A DNA stretch of 64,000 nucleotides from G963677485 sp942492855. Lineage in GTDB: Bacteria > Armatimonadota > HRBIN16. Where the stretch lies: assembly GCA_942492855.1 (NCBI GenBank), contig OW818647.1:1054001-1118000 (forward strand), read 5' to 3'. Positions 54,719 to 63,309 of the stretch are shown here, piece after piece. The notes under the pieces were generated by a model. It did no database searches, had not been told where the DNA came from, and saw nothing but the letters and a program-made list of their open reading frames with translations. The first letter of the stretch is position 1, and each line of letters opens with the position of its first letter. Both the position numbers and the translations under genes were made by a program.

Positions 54719-57341
54719 TCTATCGCCCCGAGACACAACAAGGCAACTTAACTCGCCTGACGCCCGGAAAACCCTCTTTGCGCTAGGATCGCTGGCAGAG
54801 GGGGCTTTGTTGTGTGAACGGTTCGTGGTCGTGCGCACCATCCGCCCGCATGAAACCGCCAGGCCAGGTGTGTTTCTGTGTGACGACGCCCAGCTTGGCC
54901 GCGTGGTCGTGAAGATACACCCCCTCGATATCCCGCCCGATCAGCACCTGTGGAGCATGCTGCAGCAGATCAAGCACCCCAGTGTGGTGCCCATTCTGCA
55001 CACGCTGCAATGGCAGGGGCTGTGGGTTGAGGTGCAGCCATACCTGTCTGGCGGCAGCCTGGTCGACCGCTACACCCAAAGCCTCACCGGGCTGGTGCAG
55101 ATGCCGCTGCCCTACATCGAGAACGGGCTGGTGCCCCAGATCAGCAGTGCTCTGGCGGCGCTTCACGAGCGTGGGATAGTGCACCGGGATGTGAAGCCGG
55201 GCAACATATTGATCCAACCCGAAGAGGGCGGCGACCACTACCTTCTGGGTGACTACGACATCAGCTCGCAGTTGGCTATCGATGTCCACACCCGGCTGAC
55301 GTCCCGCGCGGCGGGCACCTGGATATACACCGCGCCTGAGGCCTTCCCGCGGTACCGTGATGACAATGGCGAACTAGGGGCCAAGGTATCCCGTGCGAGT
55401 GACTACTACAGTCTGGGGGTCAGCCTGCTTGAGCTCTGCGTGGGCACCACCCCGCTGCACACAAGCCAGTTGCCCGATCTGTATGACTTCTACCTGTCCG
55501 GGAACCGTCTGGACCCCCCGGCATCCATCCCTCAACGGATGCGCGAGCTGATCTCGGGGCTGCTGATCCGTCAGCCGCATCTGCGCTGGGGTGAACCTGA
55601 GCTCAGCCGCTGGCTGAGGCATGGCACTACCGCCGAAGACCTCACCCGCATCGAACAAGCGCAGCACCAGCCTGTCAGCGGCAAAGTGGTGGTGGAGTTT
55701 CGGTATTACGATCAGATAGTGGAGAGCCCGGAGCATCTGGGCCAGCTCATGGCGGGCGACCTCGACAAAGCGGCGTTTTATCTGGAGCAGCCTGAGGGGT
55801 TGTGGAGCTGGCTAGGGCAGATTGACGTTAACCAGGCGGTCACCGTTCGCAAGCAGTTCGAGGCGGTCCGGTCAGCAGGCGGGGCGGAGATGCTGCTGGT
55901 CTGCATGTTGAATCCCTCCGCGAGGTGCCTGGTCAACGGCGATGTGCTCCAAAATGCGGCGCAGTGGCTGGAGAATCACAAACAGCATGCACGCGCGAGT
56001 TGGGTGACCGATATGGAGCTGAACCGCCTGCTCTACTGGCTGGAGTTCCACCATGACGGTGATCTCGCGCTGGCAGAGAGACTGAAGCCCATTAGGAAGA
56101 CCCCTCACTCGGTGCGGTTATTCGAGATGCAGTGGGCACTCTTCCCCGAGCTGCCCATCACCATACGGCCGGGCTACACCGCGCAAACACCCGCCGAGTT
56201 TGCATTGATCGCCTACGGGAGAGAGCCGGACTGGGCTAGCGGACGGTGCGAGAGCTATCAGCGCGCGATGGTGGTGTGGCAGGATGGTCTGCTTGAAGCC
56301 TGGCTGCGCCAGCGCGGTCTGCACCAGCTTGCGGAGCGCAGCGAGCACATACGGCAGCAAAGCTCCGAACAGCCGGTCATCGCCTTCGAGGAGCTCCTGA
56401 TGCTGCTCAACCCTGATCTGCCCAAACCGGTGATCAGGGTGGAACACGCGTCGACGATGCAGATATCATTTGCCACCTCAACCCCAATCCTGGTGCCGTA
56501 TCACACCAAGGGCATGGGCAACCCCATCATTCAGGTTAAATGGCGTGCTCAGCCGGAGCTGGTGCCCGCACCAAATCCGCTGGTGGGCCGTGAGGGGCAC
56601 ATCAGCGCAGTGTTTGGTGCCCAGATGGGGCGGGCAAGGGCGTCTGGGGAGATGGCCTTCAGCCTGAGCAGCCACAATGCCATCGTGAGCCAGGAGCTGC
56701 ACACCGTGCCTTTCCGCGTGGTCAATCCTAATGGCGACCTCATCCGACAGATGATCATCTCCATCCTGGTTGGGATTGCGATCTTCTGGTTCAGCCGCTG
56801 GGTGATGTCGGTCACCGGCCTTCATGCCCCTTTCACGTATGAGCAGCTTGAAGTGAACGGCTCCTGGCGGCCATACCGACGGGCTGCCACCAACACCATG
56901 CTATCGGCACAACTGGGCATTGCGGTCTGGGCCTCGCTGATGTCCATCGGTTGGCTGTGCCATCAGGCTGCCCGTATGCGTGTAGAGCGGCTAGCCATCG
57001 GCGATCCAAGCATGAGGGATCTCATCAACCGCGAGGTGATGGGCAGCATCGTGGCTTTCATCGGCATATCGGGGTTTGTCGGGCCATGGATGGCTTACAT
57101 ACTGGACATCCTGACCAGCGCACGGCTGACCCCCTCCCATCCGGAGTTGATGTGGGCTGTGTGGGGCGGGATACTCGGTGCATCGGCGGGGTTCTGGCTG
57201 ATCAGCCCCGTCCAGGGGCGCACCTATTGGCGCGGATGGGTGCTTCTGGCGGTGTTTGTGGTGATGGCCGTGATGGCCGCGGTCACGATGGCGGTGTTGC
57301 CCGATGTGGTGGTTCCACTGGCTGGGACCGGCCTTGATTGA
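54711..57341 (+). CDS. Atypical Ser/Thr kinase-like membrane protein, paralogue 1
   Basis: 876 residues. Kinase-like domain at about 25-300. Subdomain VI HRDVKPGN is complete (H158, D160, K162), subdomain VII is DYD (181-183) instead of DFG, TAPEAF is present, and DYYSLGVSLLELCVG is subdomain IX. The usual GxGxxG loop is replaced by IRPHETARPGVFLC and the alpha-C Glu is not evident; VVVKIHP supplies the beta-3 Lys. A helical segment (330-560) with QLMAGDLDKAAFYLEQPEGL, a beta-rich part (565-670), and a C-terminus with about four to five membrane helices follow. Gene cluster with two paralogues. Substrates unknown. Confidence 0.75.
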   Translation: MSDLSPRDTTRQLNSPDARKTLFALGSLAEGALLCERFVVVRTIRPHETARPGVFLCDDAQLGRVVVKIHPLDIPPDQHLWSMLQQIKHPSVVPILHTLQWQGLWVEVQPYLSGGSLVDRYTQSLTGLVQMPLPYIENGLVPQISSALAALHERGIVHRDVKPGNILIQPEEGGDHYLLGDYDISSQLAIDVHTRLTSRAAGTWIYTAPEAFPRYRDDNGELGAKVSRASDYYSLGVSLLELCVGTTPLHTSQLPDLYDFYLSGNRLDPPASIPQRMRELISGLLIRQPHLRWGEPELSRWLRHGTTAEDLTRIEQAQHQPVSGKVVVEFRYYDQIVESPEHLGQLMAGDLDKAAFYLEQPEGLWSWLGQIDVNQAVTVRKQFEAVRSAGGAEMLLVCMLNPSARCLVNGDVLQNAAQWLENHKQHARASWVTDMELNRLLYWLEFHHDGDLALAERLKPIRKTPHSVRLFEMQWALFPELPITIRPGYTAQTPAEFALIAYGREPDWASGRCESYQRAMVVWQDGLLEAWLRQRGLHQLAERSEHIRQQSSEQPVIAFEELLMLLNPDLPKPVIRVEHASTMQISFATSTPILVPYHTKGMGNPIIQVKWRAQPELVPAPNPLVGREGHISAVFGAQMGRARASGEMAFSLSSHNAIVSQELHTVPFRVVNPNGDLIRQMIISILVGIAIFWFSRWVMSVTGLHAPFTYEQLEVNGSWRPYRRAATNTMLSAQLGIAVWASLMSIGWLCHQAARMRVERLAIGDPSMRDLINREVMGSIVAFIGISGFVGPWMAYILDILTSARLTPSHPELMWAVWGGILGASAGFWLISPVQGRTYWRGWVLLAVFVVMAVMAAVTMAVLPDVVVPLAGTGLD

Positions 57342-57610
57342 TTACTGCAAATTCATATCAACCTGTAGGCCCTCGGCCAGCCCAAACCTTTCGCGATCTG
57401 TCCGATCCGTCTCATCCGTCCGATTCCCGGATTTTCTGAACCACGGATTACACGGATTACACGGATTACACGGATGGGTTCGGATGGGGGTGAGTGGTTA
57501 GCCTGTAGTTACCTGTCCCGCCTTGATGATGTATTAATGTGACGGTTCCACAACATGGTGTATAGTGATGTATAGAATGAGTAAAACGTCCGACTGGTGG
57601 AGTGGTTATA
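57342..57610. repeat. Intergenic repeats and likely promoter
   Basis: Holds CTGAACCACGG and three tandem ATTACACGG units (57436-57477), a GATCTGTCCGATCCGTC block (57395-57420) and two overlapping TATAGT/TATAGA boxes (about 57563-57575) that could be a -10 region for the next kinase gene. No gene. Confidence 0.55.
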
Positions 57611-60295
57611 TTGGCAGACCGTAAGACGGAAAACATAAGTAACGACAACCCGACAACCCTTGTGGGTGGTCCCCCTGCGACGCCTGCTGACGCAACCCGT
57701 GCGGTGCGCTCATCCGATCAGCCTCGTGCCAAAGCGGTCCCCCGCTTCGCACTGGGAGCACTGGCTGAGGGCACGATGCTCTGCGGCAGCTACAAGGTGG
57801 TGCAGACCTTCCGCGCACATGAAACTGGCCGCCCTGGCGTTTACCTCTGTGACATCGGCACCGAACGGGTTGTGGTGAAGGTCTACCCCCTCGATTTTCC
57901 GCCTGTGGCTGATGTCTGGGCCCAGACCGGGCAACTGAACCATCCACATGTGGTGCCCACCATCCGCCAGGTGATGCAGGACGGCCTCTACTGCGATGTG
58001 ATGCCGTACTATGAGGGCGGCTCGCTGGTGGAGGCGTATCAAGAAGACGAAGCCAGCACGCTGCAGGTTCCATTGGAGATCATCACGGACAGCTTCGCGC
58101 CGCAGATGCTGGATGCCCTGGCGTATGTCCACTCCATGGGACTGGTCCACCGAGACATCAAACCGAGCAACATACTGGTAGACGGTGAGGGTGACCAACC
58201 CGTATTTTTACTGGGTGACTTCGACATCAGCTCCAAGCTGAGCACCCAGTTGGATCAGCGCATCACCATGCGCGCGGCGGGCACCTGGACCTACACCGCC
58301 CCCGAGGCGTTCCCCAGATACCAGGACGAAGAGGGTGTGGTCGGTGCCAAAGTCACGCGCGCCGCGGACTACTACAGTCTTGGCGTGACCATGCTGGAGA
58401 TGGCCTGCGGGACCACTCCGCTGCACACCTGCACTCTGCCCGATGTGTTTGACTTCTACCTCAGCGGTCAGAAGATCAGTGTCCCGCCGGAGCTACCCGA
58501 ACGGCTGCGCACGCTGCTCCAGGGGCTGCTCATCCGGCAGCCACAGCAGCGCTGGGGTGAGGCCGAATTCGAACGGTGGCTGACGGGCCAAAACACACCC
58601 AATGACCTGCAGCGCATTCAGGATTCGCAAGTCAAGCCCCTCACAACAAAAGCGGAACCGCCATTTCGGTATCGCGATGAGGTCGTGCAGACTACGGAAC
58701 AACTGGGCCAGCTCATCGCCGATGACTTGGATGCGGCTTCTGACATGCTGCGCCGTGATGAAGGGCTGTGGGCCTGGCTGGGCAGGATCGACGTGAACCG
58801 TGCTGTGGCCATCCGCAAGCGCGTGCAGGCGGCATCCGGCGGCGGAGCGGTCGTTATCCTGGCCTGCTTGTTGAACCCACGCGCGGTGTGCCGTATCGGA
58901 TCCAGTGAGCTGAACACGCCTCAGCAGTGGTTTGACTGGCTGGACAGTTCTCGCAGCGCCTCGGTGAGCGATACCGAGATCTACCGGTTCCTCTACTGGC
59001 TGTATTATCATGCCGACGGGGATCGAGCCCTTGCGAAGCGCATCATGCCGATCGTGAAGACGCTGGATAGCATCCGATTACACGAAATCCGCTGGGCGAT
59101 GTACCCGGACACCCCGTTGACAGTGTGTCAGGGTTACGATGCCCGTACACCAGTGCAGTTTGCGACCATCGCGTATGGGCAGGAGTCGGACTGGAGCAGC
59201 GGTCGATGCGACCAGTATGAGCGGGCGATGGCACTCTGGCAAGACGGCATCGTGGAGGCCTGGCTGAGGCAGTCGGGGCAACAGCAGATGGCGGCTATCA
59301 GCAAAGCCAAACGCGAAGCGAATGCCCGTGAGCCAGTGGCTGGTTTTGAAGAGGTATTGCGGCTGATGAACCCCAGGCTGCCCAAGCCTCAAGTCAGTTT
59401 CCAGCTCCCCGGTTGCGTGAGGGTCGACTTCAAAATCCCCACCCGCGTGCGGGTGCCATATTCCACCACTGGGCCTGGGTATCCTGTGATGAATATAGAG
59501 TGGCAGCCGCACAGCGGATTGGATGCCGCCTCAGCACAAATCGTGGAACGTGTGGGGCATCTGGAAGCGAAGCTCAATGCACAGGATGGCCAGCTTGATG
59601 AGAAGGGCCGCGTGGGCTTTGCCGTAGAGAGCTCCAACGCCAAGGTCACCCCTGGAATCCACTGGCTGCCGTATGAGGTGGTCAATCCGAACGGGAGTAT
59701 TGTGGTTCAGATGGTCGTCTCCACCTTTCTGGGCGGGTTGATATTTAGCATCAGCAGGTCTATCATAGCGGTGATGGGTTACCCGCATTTCTTCGATATC
59801 TTTGGCGAGAACGTCACCCCGGCCCAGGATGGGCCGATGGGGCTGGCAGGGATGTTAGTGTTCGTGACGCTGCTGGCCATCGGGGTCACAATTCATTGTG
59901 TGGTGCGCGACCGTGTGGAGAAACTGAATGTCAGGATGGCCGATATTGTGGTGGTCGATTCGCGTCCGTATTCGTGGGAATCCGAATCCAGGACTGAAGA
60001 TATGGCCGGTCAGTTGATCGCACAACACCCATGGGCATCGGCAGCGCTGTTTATCATTCTAGGCGGCCCATTCTCCATTAGTGTGTTGGATTATCTCACG
60101 GGGTCACTGGCCACCCCAAATGCACCGCAGATCATGTGGTCATTTTGGGGGCATGTATACGGTGCGGTGGCTGGATTTTGGCTGATATGCCCTCTGCGTG
60201 GGCTCACGCGGTTTCGCATCCCGGTGCTGACAGGTGTGGTGCTGGTGATGCTGGTTTTTGCACTGATGACCTACGGTTTGTTCCCGCCGAAGTAG
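57611..60295 (+). CDS. Atypical Ser/Thr kinase-like membrane protein, paralogue 2
   Basis: 894 residues from the TTG at 57611, which gives LADRKTENISNDNPTTLVGG matching the start of paralogue 3; a GTG three codons upstream (57602) is the alternative. Kinase motifs: VVVKVYPLDFPP, HRDIKPSN, LGDFDISSKL (DFD for DFG), TYTAPEAFPRYQ, YYSLGVTMLEMACG. The Gly-rich loop is replaced by FRAHETGRPGVYLC. The middle is helical, then beta-rich as in paralogue 1, and the C-terminus has two TM blocks: VVNPNGSIVVQMVVSTFLGG (about 695-714) followed by more hydrophobic helices. GGTGGAG lies before the start. Confidence 0.75.
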   Translation: MADRKTENISNDNPTTLVGGPPATPADATRAVRSSDQPRAKAVPRFALGALAEGTMLCGSYKVVQTFRAHETGRPGVYLCDIGTERVVVKVYPLDFPPVADVWAQTGQLNHPHVVPTIRQVMQDGLYCDVMPYYEGGSLVEAYQEDEASTLQVPLEIITDSFAPQMLDALAYVHSMGLVHRDIKPSNILVDGEGDQPVFLLGDFDISSKLSTQLDQRITMRAAGTWTYTAPEAFPRYQDEEGVVGAKVTRAADYYSLGVTMLEMACGTTPLHTCTLPDVFDFYLSGQKISVPPELPERLRTLLQGLLIRQPQQRWGEAEFERWLTGQNTPNDLQRIQDSQVKPLTTKAEPPFRYRDEVVQTTEQLGQLIADDLDAASDMLRRDEGLWAWLGRIDVNRAVAIRKRVQAASGGGAVVILACLLNPRAVCRIGSSELNTPQQWFDWLDSSRSASVSDTEIYRFLYWLYYHADGDRALAKRIMPIVKTLDSIRLHEIRWAMYPDTPLTVCQGYDARTPVQFATIAYGQESDWSSGRCDQYERAMALWQDGIVEAWLRQSGQQQMAAISKAKREANAREPVAGFEEVLRLMNPRLPKPQVSFQLPGCVRVDFKIPTRVRVPYSTTGPGYPVMNIEWQPHSGLDAASAQIVERVGHLEAKLNAQDGQLDEKGRVGFAVESSNAKVTPGIHWLPYEVVNPNGSIVVQMVVSTFLGGLIFSISRSIIAVMGYPHFFDIFGENVTPAQDGPMGLAGMLVFVTLLAIGVTIHCVVRDRVEKLNVRMADIVVVDSRPYSWESESRTEDMAGQLIAQHPWASAALFIILGGPFSISVLDYLTGSLATPNAPQIMWSFWGHVYGAVAGFWLICPLRGLTRFRIPVLTGVVLVMLVFALMTYGLFPPK

Positions 60296-60600
60296 GGGCA
60301 GCCCGCGAACCGCCCTTGTCGCGGGCGCTTCCGGGGTCTCCCCGCCTCAACCCATCGTGATCCGTCCGATCCGTCCAATGCCCGGATTGTCTGAACCACG
60401 GATTACGCGGATGACACGGATGGGGAGGATGGGACGGTAAATGCCTATCGGAAACTGGCGCAAACCGTACATAACCTGCCGCGCCTATGCAGCGGATGTA
60501 GGGGCAAACCCCCTGTGGTTACCCCTGAATAGTACCCTCAAATCATCGCTATTATGCTCACCCATAAACGATGACCAGCAGGCCGATTCACAACCCTACA
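60296..60600. repeat. Intergenic repeats between kinase genes 2 and 3
   Basis: CGGATTGTCTGAACCACGGATTACGCGGATGACACGG (around 60383-60420) is an eroded copy of the ATTACACGG repeat; a TCCGATCCGTCC block precedes it. The rest has no feature that I can support. Confidence 0.55.
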
Positions 60601-60615
60601 ATTGGCCCGGCGTTG

Positions 60616-60650
60616 TGGTATAAATAACATGGTCTCTGAAGTAGGAGACC
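60616..60650 (+). promoter_or_regulatory. Extended -10 and RBS hairpin before kinase gene 3
   Basis: TGG-TATAAA (60616-60624) is an extended -10. Downstream, GGTCTC (60631-60636) and GAGACC (60645-60650) are complementary and the Shine-Dalgarno AGGAG (60643-60647) lies in the right arm, so a small hairpin may hide the ribosome binding site. Start codon at 60652. Confidence 0.4.
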
Positions 60651-60651
60651 G

Positions 60652-62994
60652 ATGGAGTTGTTCCCTGCGATGGCAGATCGCCCGACACAAAAAATAGGCA
60701 CCGATAACCCGACACGGCTTGTGGGAGACGCCGTTGCGGCACCCGGTGACGCCACCCGTGCGGTGCGCTCATCCGACAAACCCCGAGCACAAGCTTCCCC
60801 CCGTTTTGCGCTGGGAGCCTTAGCCGAAGGCACCATGCTCTTCGGTGACTATAAAGTCGTGCAGACCTTCCGTGCGCACGAAACGGGTCGCCCCGGCGTT
60901 TATCTGTGTGACACCGCCTCCGAGCGGGTCGTGGTGAAGGTCTACCCCCTCGATTTCCCACCGTCGGCTGAGGTCTGGGCCCAGATCGGGCAGTTAAACC
61001 ACCCGCATGTGGTGCGCATCGTGCGCCAGGTGTTGCAGGACGGCCTTTATTGCGATGTGCTGCAGTATTGTGATCGCGGCTCGCTGGTTGAGGTGTATCA
61101 GCACAACGAGACCAACATGCTGAAGGTTCCCATGGGCACCATCGTCGATCGGTTCGCTCCGCAGATGCTGGATTCGCTGAAGTATGTCCACTCAATGGGG
61201 CTGGTCCACCGCGACATTAAGCCCAGCAATATACTAATAGAAGGGGACGCGCAAACCCCTGAGTTTTTACTGGGTGACTTTGACATCAGCTCCAAGCTGA
61301 GTTTGCAGCTTGATCAACGCATCACCATGCGGGCTGCCGGCACCTGGACCTACACCGCTCCAGAGGCGTTCCCCAGGTACCAGGACGAAGAGGGCGTGGT
61401 GGGGGCGAAGGTGACGCGGGCCTCTGACTACTACAGTCTGGGTGTGACGATGCTGGAAATGGCGTGCGGCACCACTCCTTTGCACACCTGCAAACTGCCC
61501 GATATGTTTGATTTCTACCTCAGCGGACAGAAGATCGATGTGCCGTTGAGCATACCGGAGCGGCTGCGGCTGCTCATCCAGGGGCTTTTGATACGCAACT
61601 CCAGCCAGCGCTGGGGTGAGGCGCAGGTCAGCCGGTGGCTGACGGGCAAAAACACCGATGCCGATGTGCAGCTCATCACCGATGACCGCGAGCACAGCCC
61701 CTTCAGCAAGGCGGCGGGCGACGCCTACTCGTTTGGCGTGCAGCAGGCGCGAAGCTTCAGCCAGTTGGCCGATATGTTTGCTTCTGACCCCGAGATGGCG
61801 GAAGACCACCTGCGAATGAGCGACGCGCTCTACCAGTGGGTCGGGCAGCGCGATACCAATCTGGCTATCCTGCTGCGTAAGGATGTGCAGAAGTATATCA
61901 ACCATCCTGACCTGGCGATGATCGGCGCCTGTCGGCTCGATCCGAACGCGCCGATGATCTTCTTCAACGGTCTGCCGGTGCGGACAGCCGAACAGTGGCT
62001 TTCTGAAGCCGAGCGGATATACTCACAGCGCAAGGAACCTGACTGCTGGCTGGACGAAAAAGAGTCCGAGCGTCTGTTGCTGTGGCTGCAGAGGCGTGGA
62101 GCCGCCGATCGTGAGATCGCCCGGCGGCTGGAGGGTCTGGAAGTCCGTAACCCGGAGAGCCGGCTGGCGGAAGTCAGCTTCGCGATTGACCCACGCCGTG
62201 GTATCAGTCTGGGCGAAGGTGTGACGGTCTCGCACCCAGTCGATTTTGCGACCATGGCCTACGGTGATGAGCAGAGCTGGACTACCGGGGTCCCAGCATG
62301 TTATGAACAGGCCTACCGCGTGTGGAGCACAGGTATTTTAGAAGCCTGGTTCCGGCAGCGCGGGCTCACAGCTCTGGCCGTGCGTTGTAGTGATCTGAAA
62401 GAGACCATGCATGAAACCCCATACGGTGCTTTTGAGACTATCCTTCGGGTGTTGAACCCCAAGCTGCCCACGGTGAAGGTCAGTTTTGAGCGCATCCCAC
62501 CTGTCTCACTGGTATATGGTAAGTCAATGCGGGTGGCGTTGAAATACCACACCATCGGTCCCGGATTTCCATTGATGCGTTTTGTCGGCATGGGTGACAA
62601 AGACGAGGCCTATCTCGAAACCCCGGTGATCAGTGCCAGAGAGGGCCAGATATGGGTCAAATTCACGGGGATGGTATCGCTGAAGGGTGTGCCTCGCCTG
62701 ATGGACATCAAGTGTACAGGCCCTTACTCTAAACTGGTAGGTGGTGAGCCGACGCTTACCTATGAAGTGGTCACCAACACGGGTATGTTGGGCAAATATG
62801 TGGGATGGAGTACAGCTTATGGGTTTCTGTGCTTCTGGCTTCCCAGGCAGTTGATGCAATACACTGGCATCACTGAGACGGAATATCCAGATCGCCGTTT
62901 CGCCGCTAGTATCGGTATGGCTGTAGTAGCCGCGATGATATTTCTCGGCAGTATTTTGTATCAAACAGCCCAGAAGTCTGCGGAGGAAGAGTAA
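60652..62994 (+). CDS. Atypical Ser/Thr kinase-like membrane protein, paralogue 3
   Basis: 780 residues, shorter than the other two because the last membrane module is missing. Kinase region: VVVKVYPLDFPP, HRDIKPSN (H186, D188, K190), DFD (209-211) in place of DFG, TYTAPEAFPRYQDEEG. Kinase part about 80% identical to paralogue 2, but residues 330-560 are quite different (QARSFSQLADMFASDPEMAE), so the middle has diverged or been exchanged. The C-terminus has two hydrophobic segments. A second possible start is the ATG at 60670. The stop TAA overlaps the ATG of the next gene by one base. Confidence 0.75.
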   Translation: MELFPAMADRPTQKIGTDNPTRLVGDAVAAPGDATRAVRSSDKPRAQASPRFALGALAEGTMLFGDYKVVQTFRAHETGRPGVYLCDTASERVVVKVYPLDFPPSAEVWAQIGQLNHPHVVRIVRQVLQDGLYCDVLQYCDRGSLVEVYQHNETNMLKVPMGTIVDRFAPQMLDSLKYVHSMGLVHRDIKPSNILIEGDAQTPEFLLGDFDISSKLSLQLDQRITMRAAGTWTYTAPEAFPRYQDEEGVVGAKVTRASDYYSLGVTMLEMACGTTPLHTCKLPDMFDFYLSGQKIDVPLSIPERLRLLIQGLLIRNSSQRWGEAQVSRWLTGKNTDADVQLITDDREHSPFSKAAGDAYSFGVQQARSFSQLADMFASDPEMAEDHLRMSDALYQWVGQRDTNLAILLRKDVQKYINHPDLAMIGACRLDPNAPMIFFNGLPVRTAEQWLSEAERIYSQRKEPDCWLDEKESERLLLWLQRRGAADREIARRLEGLEVRNPESRLAEVSFAIDPRRGISLGEGVTVSHPVDFATMAYGDEQSWTTGVPACYEQAYRVWSTGILEAWFRQRGLTALAVRCSDLKETMHETPYGAFETILRVLNPKLPTVKVSFERIPPVSLVYGKSMRVALKYHTIGPGFPLMRFVGMGDKDEAYLETPVISAREGQIWVKFTGMVSLKGVPRLMDIKCTGPYSKLVGGEPTLTYEVVTNTGMLGKYVGWSTAYGFLCFWLPRQLMQYTGITETEYPDRRFAASIGMAVVAAMIFLGSILYQTAQKSAEEE

Positions 62995-63299
62995 TGTATA
63001 GATACCGACGCAGGTCACCTGGCGACACCCTTGTAGGAGTGGCACTCATAGGGTTATTTATACTATTCAGGTCAGGACCATATGCAATCGCCTTGCTGGA
63101 CTTCGTGTTCAGCACGTATCTGGTGCCCGGAATGCCTCAGGTGATGTGGGGATTTTGGGGTATTCTGATCGGAATCACCGCCGGTCTGCACATCGTGGCA
63201 CCACGGATGGGGCTCGAGGGTGTGGCCAGGATATTTCGTTGGTCAGTGCCGGCAGTGATGCTGGTTCTAGCCATAGTTGGACAGCTAATCAAAAGGTAG
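62994..63299 (+). CDS. Small membrane protein equivalent to the C-terminal module of the kinases
   Basis: 101 residues with about three hydrophobic segments. It matches the C-termini of kinase paralogues 1 and 2: GMPQVMWGFWGILIGITAGL here, APQIMWSFWGHVYGAVAGFW in paralogue 2 and HPELMWAVWGGILGASAGFW in paralogue 1, then a hydrophobic end. Thus the module fused in those two is a separate protein here, encoded in the +1 frame with a one-base overlap (TAATG) to kinase 3. Translational coupling would give stoichiometric production. A basic N-terminus (YRYRRRSPGD) is typical of an inner-membrane start. Confidence 0.75.
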   Translation: MYRYRRRSPGDTLVGVALIGLFILFRSGPYAIALLDFVFSTYLVPGMPQVMWGFWGILIGITAGLHIVAPRMGLEGVARIFRWSVPAVMLVLAIVGQLIKR

Positions 63300-63309
63300 G
63301 AGAAATCAA

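Noticed and set aside
57590..57612. Part of a tRNA gene
   Set aside because: GGTGGAGTGGTTATATTGGC resembles a leucine tRNA D-arm, but the anticodon, T-arm GTTCGAATC and acceptor complement are absent; it is the leader of kinase gene 2.
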